NCBI GenBank assembly: GCA_963734275.1
Contig: CAVTGO010000002.1
Span: 1 to 64,000, forward strand
Source of the DNA: CAVTGO01 sp963734275
GTDB lineage: Bacteria; Actinomycetota; UBA4738; HRBIN12
DNA length: 64,000 nucleotides
Direction of reading: 5' to 3'
Each line of letters begins with the position of its first letter. Position 1 is the first letter of the stretch. Position numbers and translations under genes: made by a program. Under the pieces are notes generated by a model. The model saw only the letters and a list, made by a program, of their open reading frames with translations. It searched no databases and was not told where the DNA came from. This document shows positions 50,193 to 58,466 of the stretch, one piece after another.

Positions 50193-51706
50193 TGCGGGCC
50201 CGCCGTTCGCTCGTCGCCGTCGCGTGCGCCCTGGCGATCTCCGCCACCGCGTGCACCGGCGACGACGAGCGGCGATCCGCTGGCCCCTCGATCCGCACGG
50301 TGGATTGCCCGGCCGACATCGCCGCGGTCGTCCTCACCGAGCTGACCTGCGGCTTCCTCAGGGTCCCCGAGGATCGCTCGGACCCGGACTCCCGCACGAT
50401 CGACGTCTTCTTCCTGCACGCCCAGCCGGCCGGTCGCGTCGAGGGGGACCCGTACTTCTCGTTCGGCTACGAGATGGCGCAGGTCCCGAGCTACGCGAGC
50501 ATCACCACGCCAGGCGCCGACGATCGCGGCAACGGTCCGGAGCTCGTCCTGATGGACCAGCGCGGGGTGGGGCACTCGACGCCGTCGCTCGCCTGTCCCG
50601 AGGTCGAGGCGGTGGCCGCCGACCTCCTCTCGGACCCGGCCGGCGCGCGCCGAGTGTTCCTCGAGGCCGTCGGCGACTGCCGCGAGCGGTTGGCGACTGC
50701 GGGCGTCGAACCGTCCGCCTACACCACCGAGGCCGTCGCCGACGACGCGGAGGACCTCCGGCGACTCCTGGAGATCCCCAGCTGGAACCTCATCTCGTAC
50801 GGGACGAGCTCGCGGCTGCTGCTCGAGCTGGTCCGCCGACATCCCCAAGCCGTCCGCGCGCTGGTGATGGACTCGCCCCAGTTCCCGCAGACCGACGACG
50901 CGACGAGCGCGCCCGACGCGATCCGGACGTCGCTGGCGAACCTGGCCCGGACCTGCGAGCAAGATGCGGCGTGCGAACGCGCGTACCCGGACGTGCCCGG
51001 CACGTTCGACGAGACGCTCGCCGCGCTCGACGCGGCGCCGCAGGCCGTGACCGTGGACATCGGCGTCGAGACGCGCCGTGTCGTCGTGGATGCGGCCGCA
51101 TTCGTCCGGGTGATCCGGCACCTGCTCTCGTTCAACGACGCCGCGTCGCAAGGTGCGATCCCCAGACTCGTCTACGATGCCCGCGACGGCGACGTCGACG
51201 CGATCGGCGACATCCTGGCTCGCGACCCGGGGATGTGCCTCGGCTACATGCCCCGGTGCGTGTTCCGGACCAGCGTCGGCGCATTCCTCTCGTTCACCTG
51301 CACCGCCCAGGCACCGTTCGTCGACGAGGCCGCCCTCGCGAGGTCGGCCTCGGGTGTCGGGTTCGCGGACGCGTATGGCGACAACCCGTACCTCGCCGCC
51401 TGCGAGGTCTGGGACGTGGAGCCCATCGACGCAGAGGCCCACGACGCCGTCCGCTCCGACGTCCCCACGCTCATCATGTGGGGGGAGTACGACGCGTTCT
51501 CGCCGCTCGATCCCATCGAGCGGGCTCCCGAGACGCTGATCAACGCCCAGGTGATCTCGGTGCCGCATCTGGGCCAGGACGTGTTCGGCACGTACGACTG
51601 CACGCGCGGGATCCGCAACGCCTGGCTGCCGACGCTCGACCCCTCGCCGGATACCGCGTGCCTGTCCACGATCCCCGCACCGCAGTTCGAGGTTGCCTCA
51701 GGCTGA
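50192..51706 (+). CDS. Secreted alpha/beta hydrolase (TAP-like lipoprotein)
   Basis: 504 residues with a lipobox signal (ISATACTGDD). The fold is the tripeptidyl-aminopeptidase-like type: LTCGFLRVPEDRSDPDSRTI, oxyanion region VLMDQRGVGHSTPSL, nucleophile Ser in NLISYGTSSRLLLELVRRHP, Asp in LIMWGEYDAFSPLDP and His in VISVPHLGQDVF. The C-terminal TAP-like domain contains several Cys that could form disulfides outside the cell. It probably cleaves peptides or esters; the substrate is unknown. It is coupled to the lipoprotein gene by TGATG. Confidence 0.87.
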   Translation: MRARRSLVAVACALAISATACTGDDERRSAGPSIRTVDCPADIAAVVLTELTCGFLRVPEDRSDPDSRTIDVFFLHAQPAGRVEGDPYFSFGYEMAQVPSYASITTPGADDRGNGPELVLMDQRGVGHSTPSLACPEVEAVAADLLSDPAGARRVFLEAVGDCRERLATAGVEPSAYTTEAVADDAEDLRRLLEIPSWNLISYGTSSRLLLELVRRHPQAVRALVMDSPQFPQTDDATSAPDAIRTSLANLARTCEQDAACERAYPDVPGTFDETLAALDAAPQAVTVDIGVETRRVVVDAAAFVRVIRHLLSFNDAASQGAIPRLVYDARDGDVDAIGDILARDPGMCLGYMPRCVFRTSVGAFLSFTCTAQAPFVDEAALARSASGVGFADAYGDNPYLAACEVWDVEPIDAEAHDAVRSDVPTLIMWGEYDAFSPLDPIERAPETLINAQVISVPHLGQDVFGTYDCTRGIRNAWLPTLDPSPDTACLSTIPAPQFEVASG

Positions 51707-51743
51707 GGCCACTCGACCGACGAAGCACGAGGAGGAGGCTCTG

Positions 51744-52700
51744 ATGACGCACGCCCCGCGACGCACCCTGCTCGCCGCCCTGATCGCCACGCTCCTGCTC
51801 CCCTTGGCCCTGATCCAAGACCGAGCGGAGGCCGAGGTTCCCGGCCAGAACGGCCGGATCGCGTACGTCACGGACTCGAAGGGATGCGACGACTGCCACA
51901 TCTTCACCGTCGCGCCCGACGGATCGGATCGCGTGAGACTGACGGACGAGAGCATCGGCGGCCCGAGGTGGTCACCCGACGGGACGCGCGTGACCTTCGG
52001 CGCCTTCACCGAAGACGGCCGGATCGGCACCGGGTTGATGAACGCCGACGGCACCGGCTTAACGGTCTTCGAGATCCCCGACCCGACGCTGAACCTCCCG
52101 TGCTGGGGCTGGTCACCCGACGGCAGCCGGCTCGCCTGCGAGGGCTGGGACGACACGCGACCAGACCGCCTCCCCGGCATCTTCACCGTCGACTCGACGG
52201 ACGGCCAGGATCTGGTGCGGCTGACCTCGAACCCCTTCGGTGACCATGACCTGCCCGGCGATTTCTCGCCCGACGGGAGCCGCTACGTCTTCGTGCGGTT
52301 CAACCCGGAGCGACGGAACGGCAACGTCGCGTTGTTCACCGTGAACACGGACGGGACCGGCGTCACGCGGCTGACCCCCTGGACCCTCGGGGCCTGTTGC
52401 GGCCCGAGCTGGTCGCCCGACGGCGAGCACATCTTGTTCGACGTCGGAGGGGCGCTGTTCACGATCCGCCCGGACGGGACGGAGCTCCAAGAAGTCCCGA
52501 TGAATACCGGCGCCGGGTTCGCGTACGCGTTCGACCCCAGCTGGTCGCCCGACGGCACGCGGTACGTCTTCTCGATGTACCTGCGGAGGACGGACCAGGT
52601 CGACATCTTCACCGCAGCAGGGGACGGCAGCGACGTGCAGCAGATCACCGACACGGGACGGGAGGAGGGGTTCGCGGATTGGGGGCCGTCCGGAGCCTGA
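51744..52700 (+). CDS. Exported TolB/PD40 beta-propeller protein
   Basis: 318 residues from ATG 51744, supported by GAGGAGGAGG 6 nt upstream. A longer frame begins at 51693 inside the previous gene and is rejected. The signal peptide is TLLAALIATLLLPLALIQ. At least five WD40-like PD40 repeats are seen (WSPDGTRVTF, WSPDGSRLA, FSPDGSRYVF, WSPDGEHILF, WSPDGTRYVF), so a six-bladed propeller is likely. Two Cys pairs (CDDC and CC) are present. The role is probably periplasmic or extracellular binding. It closes the sigma-linked gene set. Confidence 0.85.
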   Translation: MTHAPRRTLLAALIATLLLPLALIQDRAEAEVPGQNGRIAYVTDSKGCDDCHIFTVAPDGSDRVRLTDESIGGPRWSPDGTRVTFGAFTEDGRIGTGLMNADGTGLTVFEIPDPTLNLPCWGWSPDGSRLACEGWDDTRPDRLPGIFTVDSTDGQDLVRLTSNPFGDHDLPGDFSPDGSRYVFVRFNPERRNGNVALFTVNTDGTGVTRLTPWTLGACCGPSWSPDGEHILFDVGGALFTIRPDGTELQEVPMNTGAGFAYAFDPSWSPDGTRYVFSMYLRRTDQVDIFTAAGDGSDVQQITDTGREEGFADWGPSGA

Positions 52701-52705
52701 GCCGA

Positions 52706-52711
52706 TAGCGT
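52706..52711 (+). promoter_or_regulatory. Putative -10 upstream of the VOC gene
   Basis: TAGCGT with a TTG 7 nt downstream at 52719. That TTG is in a different frame from the VOC domain, see the gene entry. Confidence 0.35.
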
Positions 52712-52727
52712 ACTGGCGTTGGTTCGG

Positions 52728-53127
52728 ATGGCCGGCCGCGTTCGAGCAGCTCGATTTCCTCTACACGCCGAGCCGGGACGTCGCCGAGGACCTCGCCTAC
52801 TTCACCGAGGTCCTCGGCGGGCGCGTGCTGTTCGCGATCGATGGGATGGGGACGAGGGTCGCCGCGGTCGAGCTCACCGAGGGACCTCCGCTTATCCTGC
52901 TCGCCGATCACGTCGAAGGAGATCGGGCGATCCTCGTGTACCGGGTGGCGGACCTCGCGTCCGCCCTCGCCGAGCTCGAGACGCGCGGCTGGGAGCGCGA
53001 GCACACCTTCGAGATCCCGCACGGCCCGATCTGCTCGTTCCGCTCGCCTGGCGGACATCGCATCGCCCTCTACCAACTCACGCGGCCGGAGGTCGCCGAC
53101 AGCTTGGCGGGCCGTCGCGACTTCTGA
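52728..53127 (+). CDS. Glyoxalase/VOC-family protein, start region out of frame
   Basis: The VOC domain reads EQLDFLYTPSRDVAEDLAYF, FTEVLGGRVLFAIDGMGTRV, PPLILLADHVEGDRAILVYR and HGPICSFRSPGGHRIALYQL. It is a single-domain glyoxalase-like fold of about 120-130 residues. The frame is open upstream but has no start codon between the previous gene and GTG 52825, which would delete the first strand. ATG 52728 and TTG 52719 are in another frame, so a one-base error between about 52728 and 52745 is likely. Function unknown. The stop lies 1 nt from the convergent kinase stop. Confidence 0.65.
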
Positions 53128-53128
53128 G

Positions 53129-55333
53129 TTACCGGCGGCCACGTGCCGCTTCGGCCGGCTCGACGCCGCGCTCATGCACCTCCCCGATCACGTTCTCGGG
53201 CTCGATGCCACTCGGCTCACCGGCGAGCGGGATCGACCCGATCACGGTCGTCCCGGCGCCTGGGCTCGAGCGCACCTCGAGCTCGCCGCCGAGGGCCGCC
53301 AGGCGATCGGCCATGTTGGTCTGACCGGCTCCCCGAGGCGCGAGCGCCGGATCGAACCCCTCGCCGTCGTCGGCGACCTCGAACAGGAGCGCCTCGCCCG
53401 TTCCACGGAGCGAGATCACGACGTCCTCGGCACGCGCGTACTTCGCGACGTTCTGCAACGCCTCGAGGCAGCAGAAGTAGACGGCGGCCTCGGCCTCCTG
53501 CGGATAGCGGCCGATCCCACGCGCCTCGACGCGTGTCCGGACGGCCGCCTTGCCCGCCTGCGACTCGAGCGCCGCGACGAGGCCCTTGTCGGCGAGCAGC
53601 GGCGGGTAGATCCCGCGCGCGAGGTCGCGGAGGTTGTCGAGCGCATCCCCGGTGTCGCGTTGTAGCTCCTCGATCATCGCGAACGCCTTCTGGGGATCCT
53701 TGGTCAACAGCGCCCCGACCAGACGTTGCTTCACGGCGAGCGCGACGAGCTGCTGCTGCGCGCCGTCGTGCAGGTTGCGCTCGAGACGGCGGCGCTCCTC
53801 GTCCTGCGCCGCCACGATACGTTGCCTCGAGGCCTGCAGCTCGACGAGGCGGGCGCGGAGCTCCTCGGTCAGACGGGCGTTCCGCAACACGAGCCCGGCC
53901 TGCGAAGCGAGGTGCTCCAGCAGCTGCTCGGCCTCGTGCGACAACGGCTCGCCCTGGCGCTCCTCCACCGAGATCGCCCCGAGGAGCTCGCCCTCGTGAC
54001 GCACGTCCAACGCGCGCGAGCCACCGAGCTCCGGCAACCCGCCGTCGACGAGGGGTCGTGGCTCGTCCGCCGGGGCGGCCGAGGCTCCGGGGCCCCCGGA
54101 CGACCACGAGGCGGCCGGGCGTAGCTCCTGGCCGATCCGCAGCCACACCACGGCGCGCCGGACGCCCGTGCCCTCGCCGATCATCGTGGCCATGCGCGTC
54201 AGCAGGTCGTCGCTCGCGTACGCGCCGGCCAGCCGCTCCGAGAACGCGGACAGCACCTGGTACGGCGTCGCGCGCTCGCCGAGCACGAGCCGGTTCGCGA
54301 TGCGGTTCGCGCGCGCCCGGATCGGTTGGAACGCGACCGCGATGACGACGGCCGCGATGATCGGCAGCGGACCCTCCGTCGCCGTCCCCGCGACGAGCGC
54401 CCCGATCCCGATCACGATCCCGACGTAGACGATCGTGATGAATGCCGCGAGCACCGCGACGACCAGCGTCTTTCGGATCACGACGTCGATCTCGTACAGG
54501 CGGTAGCGGAGCATGGCGATGCCCACCGCGACCGGGATCGAAAGGATCGCGAGCGCCGAGAGGACCTCCATGAACGCCGAGTCGCGCAGGAGCCCCACAT
54601 CGAGGGCTTCGCCGATCGAGGACAGCGCCATCCACGTGACGATGAAGACCGCCGACACGGCGAGCCACTTGATCTGCTGGCGCTCCTCGCCGCTCGCGCG
54701 CCCGAACCGGACGAACAGCGATGCCGTCGAGAGCGCGCCGAGCACGACGAGCAGCAGCCACCCGAGCCCGACGATCCCCTCCGCGATCTGCCCAAGCGCG
54801 TCGATCCCGATCGGGTTACGGCCGGGGATCCCGAGGTCGGCCTGGGGGTTGACCGCACCCAACAGGGTGACGACCCCGATGTCCACGATCGCGACCACGG
54901 CCACCGGACGCCACCTCGGCGAGGGCAGCCGGCCGTCGGGGAAGAACAGGAACAGAAGCGTGAGGATCGGCGCGAGTCCCGCGACCCAGGCCCAGGTCGC
55001 CACCCAGGCGCCCCAAGTCGCGCCCGGGAGCGGCGTCGTTCGGCCCTCGGTCGCGTAGGTCGTGTACCCGCCGGTCACGAACGCCAGGGCGATCACGATG
55101 GTGGAGCCGATCAGGATCCAGCCGATCGGGTTCGTGGGCTGGCGTGACGCGATCAGCGCGCCCGTGAACCCCATCGAGGCGAAGATGGTGGCAAGGGTCA
55201 CGTTCTCGGCGATCGAGTTGCCGTTGAGGGCGACAAAGACACAGCCGGTGACGGTGAGCGCCAGGGCCAACGCCCACAGTGCCCAGGCGAGACGAGACGT
55301 GCGGCCTGCCTGCCGAGCAGCCACGGCTGCCAT
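53129..55333 (-). CDS. Sixth sensor histidine kinase of the same paralogous family
   Basis: 734 residues from ATG 55333; the open frame continues further upstream without support. It shares all motifs of the array at 1.2-11.7 kb: RQPTNPIGWILI, FPDGRLPSPRWR, EERQQIKWLA, YRLYEIDVVIRKTLVVAVL, GERATPYQVLSAFSERL, His about 522 in LERNLHDGAQQQL, ALQNVAKYA, DDGEGFD and GAGQTNMADRLAALGG. A short coiled segment (RLTEELRARLVELQASRQ) between GAF and HisKA_3 is longer than in the others. It stands alone, with no regulator beside it, and is divergent from the cobalamin riboswitch. Confidence 0.9.
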   Translation of the reverse strand: MAAVAARQAGRTSRLAWALWALALALTVTGCVFVALNGNSIAENVTLATIFASMGFTGALIASRQPTNPIGWILIGSTIVIALAFVTGGYTTYATEGRTTPLPGATWGAWVATWAWVAGLAPILTLLFLFFPDGRLPSPRWRPVAVVAIVDIGVVTLLGAVNPQADLGIPGRNPIGIDALGQIAEGIVGLGWLLLVVLGALSTASLFVRFGRASGEERQQIKWLAVSAVFIVTWMALSSIGEALDVGLLRDSAFMEVLSALAILSIPVAVGIAMLRYRLYEIDVVIRKTLVVAVLAAFITIVYVGIVIGIGALVAGTATEGPLPIIAAVVIAVAFQPIRARANRIANRLVLGERATPYQVLSAFSERLAGAYASDDLLTRMATMIGEGTGVRRAVVWLRIGQELRPAASWSSGGPGASAAPADEPRPLVDGGLPELGGSRALDVRHEGELLGAISVEERQGEPLSHEAEQLLEHLASQAGLVLRNARLTEELRARLVELQASRQRIVAAQDEERRRLERNLHDGAQQQLVALAVKQRLVGALLTKDPQKAFAMIEELQRDTGDALDNLRDLARGIYPPLLADKGLVAALESQAGKAAVRTRVEARGIGRYPQEAEAAVYFCCLEALQNVAKYARAEDVVISLRGTGEALLFEVADDGEGFDPALAPRGAGQTNMADRLAALGGELEVRSSPGAGTTVIGSIPLAGEPSGIEPENVIGEVHERGVEPAEAARGRR

Positions 55334-55454
55334 GCCTCGATGGTCGCACGATGGGCAGGCCCGGGCCAGGGTGCCCTCACGGGTCCCGAAGGGGTGCTGT
55401 CCCCCGGCGCGCGTTGCGGGCCGCCGACCTCGCTCGTTGCGGGCCGTCGGGCAG

Positions 55455-55590
55455 CGGTGGTACAACTCCCCTGCCCGGGCGCGGGAGCCCGGGTGCGACG
55501 GAGTGCAGCGAAGACCGGTTGGAATCCGGCACTGTCCCGCAACCGTGAAGCCCCTTCGGGGGACGAGTCGGGTCGCCTCCTCCGTGGCGC
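55455..55590 (+). promoter_or_regulatory. Cobalamin (AdoCbl/B12) riboswitch
   Basis: The conserved core is readable: CCGGTTGGAATCCGGCACTG (55515-55534), the B12 box CCCGCAACCGTGAAG (55536-55550) and CGAGTCGGG (55564-55572), preceded by a GC-rich stem region. This order matches the class I cobalamin element. It lies 84 nt or more upstream of btuF. The 340-nt gap 55334-55673 holds only this element, its expression platform and the start region of the divergent kinase. Confidence 0.92.
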
Positions 55591-55648
55591 GGATGACGGT
55601 CCTCGACGGAGGGGCGGTTCGTGGGAGACGACCCCACACCCATCTCGA

Positions 55649-55668
55649 CTCCTTCCGAGAGGAAGGGG
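55649..55668 (+). promoter_or_regulatory. Ribosome-site-sequestering hairpin (riboswitch expression platform)
   Basis: CTCCTTCC (55649-55656), loop GAGA (a GNRA tetraloop) and GGAAGGGG (55661-55668) form an 8-bp stem with one G-U pair. The right arm is the ribosome-binding site of btuF, 5 nt before its ATG at 55674. Formation of this hairpin would block translation, as in translational B12 riboswitches. Confidence 0.7.
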
Positions 55669-55673
55669 GGCAG

Positions 55674-56634
55674 ATGGGACGACCTCGCAGCATCCTCGTG
55701 GCGCTCGCACTCGCGGTATCCCTCGCGGCGTGCGGCTCCGATGAACCGAACCCGGCGACCGGCTCGACCGGCATCGACCGGCGAGCCGTCCTCCGAGCCG
55801 GCGGCGACGTTCCCCGTCACCGTCCAGGGGACCAACGGCTCGGTGACGATCGACGAGCTGCCGACGCGGATCGTCTCGCTCTCGCCGACCGCGACCGAGG
55901 ACCTGTTCGCGATCGGCGCCGGCGACCAGGTGATCGCCGTCGACGACCGGTCGAACTTCCCGCCCGAGGCCCCGGTGACCGACCTGTCGGGCTTCGAACC
56001 CAACGTGGAGGCGATCGCCGGATACGAGCCCGACCTCGTCGTCTTCGCGACCGAGACCGGCGACCTCGGGTCCTCGCTGGAGGGCCTCGGGATCACCGCT
56101 CTCCAGCTCGACGCGGCTGCGACGCTCGACGACGCGTTCGGGCAGATCGACCGGCTCGGGGTCGCGACGGGTCACGCGGCCGAGGCCGAGGAGCTCGTCG
56201 GGGAGCTCCGGGCCGAGGTCGACGAGATCGTCGCCGGCGTCGACCTCGCGGCGGGGCTGACCTTCTACTACGAGCTCGACGACACCTTCTACTCGGTCAC
56301 GTCGGAGACGTTCATCGGCCAGTTGTTCGAGATGCTGGGGCTCGAGAACATCGCGGACGCGGCGGGCAAGGGCAGCGGCGGCTACCCGCAGCTCTCGGCC
56401 GAGTACATCATCGAGTCCGACCCCGACCTGGTCTTCCTCGCCGATACGGAGTGCTGCGGCCAGTCGCCCGAGACCGTGGCCGAGCGGCCCGGCTGGGACC
56501 AGATCGCCGCCGTCACCGAGGGCGGCGTCGTGCCGCTCGACGACGACGTCGCGTCGCGGTGGGGACCACGGGTGGTGGACCTCCTGCGCCAGGCCGCGGA
56601 CGCCGCGGCCGCCGTGGAGGCGCAGGCGGCGTGA
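55674..56634 (+). CDS. btuF: BtuF-like corrinoid ABC transporter substrate-binding lipoprotein, frameshifted
   Basis: ATG 55674 starts a lipoprotein signal (ILVALALAVSLAACGSDEPN, lipobox LAAC). The mature protein (FPVTVQGTNGSVTIDELPTR, IVSLSPTATEDLFAIGAGDQ, FEPNVEAIAGYEPDLVV) continues in another frame from about 55775. One extra base in the repetitive ACCGGC region would join them as GSTGSTGEPSSEP. The fold is the helical-backbone PBP type of BtuF/FhuD. Corrected length is about 319 residues. The riboswitch and following btuCD support corrinoid uptake. The break is probably a sequence error. Confidence 0.87.
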
Positions 56635-57645
56635 GCGCGCGGGGCCGAGCGACCGCCATCGCCGTCGGCGTGCTCGTCGCGGCCGTGATCGCCGGCCTGC
56701 TCGTCGGGCCCGCTCGGATCGGGGCGGCCAACATCCTGCGGTGGCTCCTCGCGTTCGGCGGACGCCCCGTCCGGGATGTCGGAACAGGAGGCGTCGATCC
56801 TCGGGAACCTGCGGCTCCCTCGGGTGATCGTGGGCGGGCTCGTCGGGGCGTCGCTCGCGGCATCCGGCGCGGCCTACCAGGCGGTCTTCCGCAACCCGCT
56901 CGCCGACCCGTACCTGCTCGGGGCGGCCGCCGGCGCGGGGCTCGGCGCCACGATCGCCGTGGCGTACGGCCCCGCCGGCGCGGTCGAGGTGACCGTGCCG
57001 ATCGCTGCGTTCCTCGGGGCCATCGGCGGCGTCGGGCTCGCCTACGGGCTCGGACGCTCGAGCCTCGGGGGCCGTGCTGCGACGAGCCTGGTCCTCGCGG
57101 GCGTGGCGGTCGCCTCGTTCCTGACGGCCGTGCAGACGTTCCTCCAGCAGCAGCGCTCGGAGACGCTCCGGCAGGTCTACACCTGGATCCTCGGGCGTCT
57201 CGGCACGACGGGATGGGACGACGTGCGACTCGCGCTGCCGTCCGTGCTGCTCGCCGTGGGAACGCTCTGGGCGGTGCGCCGACTCCTCGACGTGATCGAG
57301 GTCGGCGACATCGAGGCGCAGAGCCTCGGGCTGAACGTCGGCCGGCTGCGGCTGGTGGTCGTGGTCGCGGCATCGCTCGCGACCGCGGCGGCGGTGGCCG
57401 TCGCCGGGCTGATCGGGTTCGTCGGCATCATCGTGCCCCACACGGTCCGGCTGCTCGTGGGCGGGAGCTACCGTTCGGTGCTGCCGCTCTCCGTACTGTT
57501 CGGCGCGTCCTTCCTGATCCTGGTCGACCTCCTCGCGCGCACGGTCGTGTCGCCGGCCGAGATCCCGATCGGCGTCATCACGGCGTTCATCGGCGCGCCG
57601 TTCTTCGTGGCGGTGCTCCGCCGCAGCGGGAGGGCGGCCGCATGA
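56631..57645 (+). CDS. btuC: BtuC-like corrinoid ABC transporter permease, frameshifted
   Basis: The GTG at 56631 overlaps the btuF stop (GTGA) and gives a first membrane helix (AIAVGVLVAAVIAGLLVGPA). After a break at CCCC 56765-56768 (one C too many) the protein continues EASILGNLRLPRVIVGGLVG, AYQAVFRNPLADPYLLGAAA, LQQQRSETLRQVYTWILG, ALSLGLNVG-type loop (AQSLGLNVGRLR) and FVGIIVPHTVRLLVGG. About 337 residues and ten helices, standard FecCD/BtuC. It pairs with the ATPase at 57642. Confidence 0.88.
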
Positions 57646-58466
57646 GGGCCGAGCGCGAACTGCCGACGACCGCGGAGGACGTGTCCCTCGCCGTCGAGAT
57701 CCGCGCACTATCGGTCGAGCTCGGCGGCCGCCCGATCGTCACGGAGGTGAGCCTCGACGTCCCCACGGGCGCGTGGGTCTGCGTGATCGGACCGAACGGC
57801 GCCGGCAAGACGACGCTCGTACACGCGATCGCCGGACTGCTGCCTCACAGCGGATCGGTGCGGCTGTGGGGTCAGCCCGCCGTGGACCTCGGGCGGCGCG
57901 AGCGCGCCCGCAAGGTCGCCGTGGTCCCGCAGCTCCCGACGATCCCCGAGGGCGTGACGGTCGAGCAGTACGTGCTGCTCGGGCGCACGCCGCATCTCGG
58001 GCTGCTCGGCGCCGAGGGGCCGCGGGACCTCGAGGCCGTGGCCTCGGCCTTGGAGCGGTTGGATCTGGGGTGGGCGGCGGCTCGCCGCCTCGAGACGCTG
58101 TCGGGAGGCGAGCTCCGGCGCGTGGTCCTCGCCCGCGCGCTCGCGCAGGAGGCGCCGCTGCTCCTGCTCGACGAGCCGACGACCGGGCTCGACCTCGGCC
58201 AGCAGCTGCGGGTGCTCGAGCTGGTGGACGAGCTCCGCCGCGCCGACGGCCTCACGGTCGTCGCGACGATGCACGACCTCACGCTCGCCGGTAGGTTCGC
58301 GCAGCGGTTCGCGCTGCTCTCGGCCGGTCGCCTCGTCGCGGAGGGCCCGCGCGCCGAGGTCCTCGCGCCCCACGTGATCGCCGAGCACTACGGCGCGGCG
58401 GTCCGCGTGATCGACGACGCCGACCTCGGATGGGCCGTCGTCCCGCTCTCGGAGCCCGCCCCGTGA
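57642..58466 (+). CDS. btuD: BtuD-like corrinoid ABC transporter ATPase
   Basis: 274 residues from ATG overlapping the permease stop. Walker A is VIGPNGAGKTTLVHAIAGLL, Q-loop VPQLPTIPEGV, signature LSGGELRRVVLARALAQ, Walker B LLLLDEPTTGLDLGQQ and H-loop TVVATMHDLTLAG. It belongs to the FecE/BtuD iron-siderophore/B12 group. It energises uptake of corrinoid delivered by BtuF. Its stop overlaps the GTG of cobO. Confidence 0.92.
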   Translation: MRAERELPTTAEDVSLAVEIRALSVELGGRPIVTEVSLDVPTGAWVCVIGPNGAGKTTLVHAIAGLLPHSGSVRLWGQPAVDLGRRERARKVAVVPQLPTIPEGVTVEQYVLLGRTPHLGLLGAEGPRDLEAVASALERLDLGWAAARRLETLSGGELRRVVLARALAQEAPLLLLDEPTTGLDLGQQLRVLELVDELRRADGLTVVATMHDLTLAGRFAQRFALLSAGRLVAEGPRAEVLAPHVIAEHYGAAVRVIDDADLGWAVVPLSEPAP

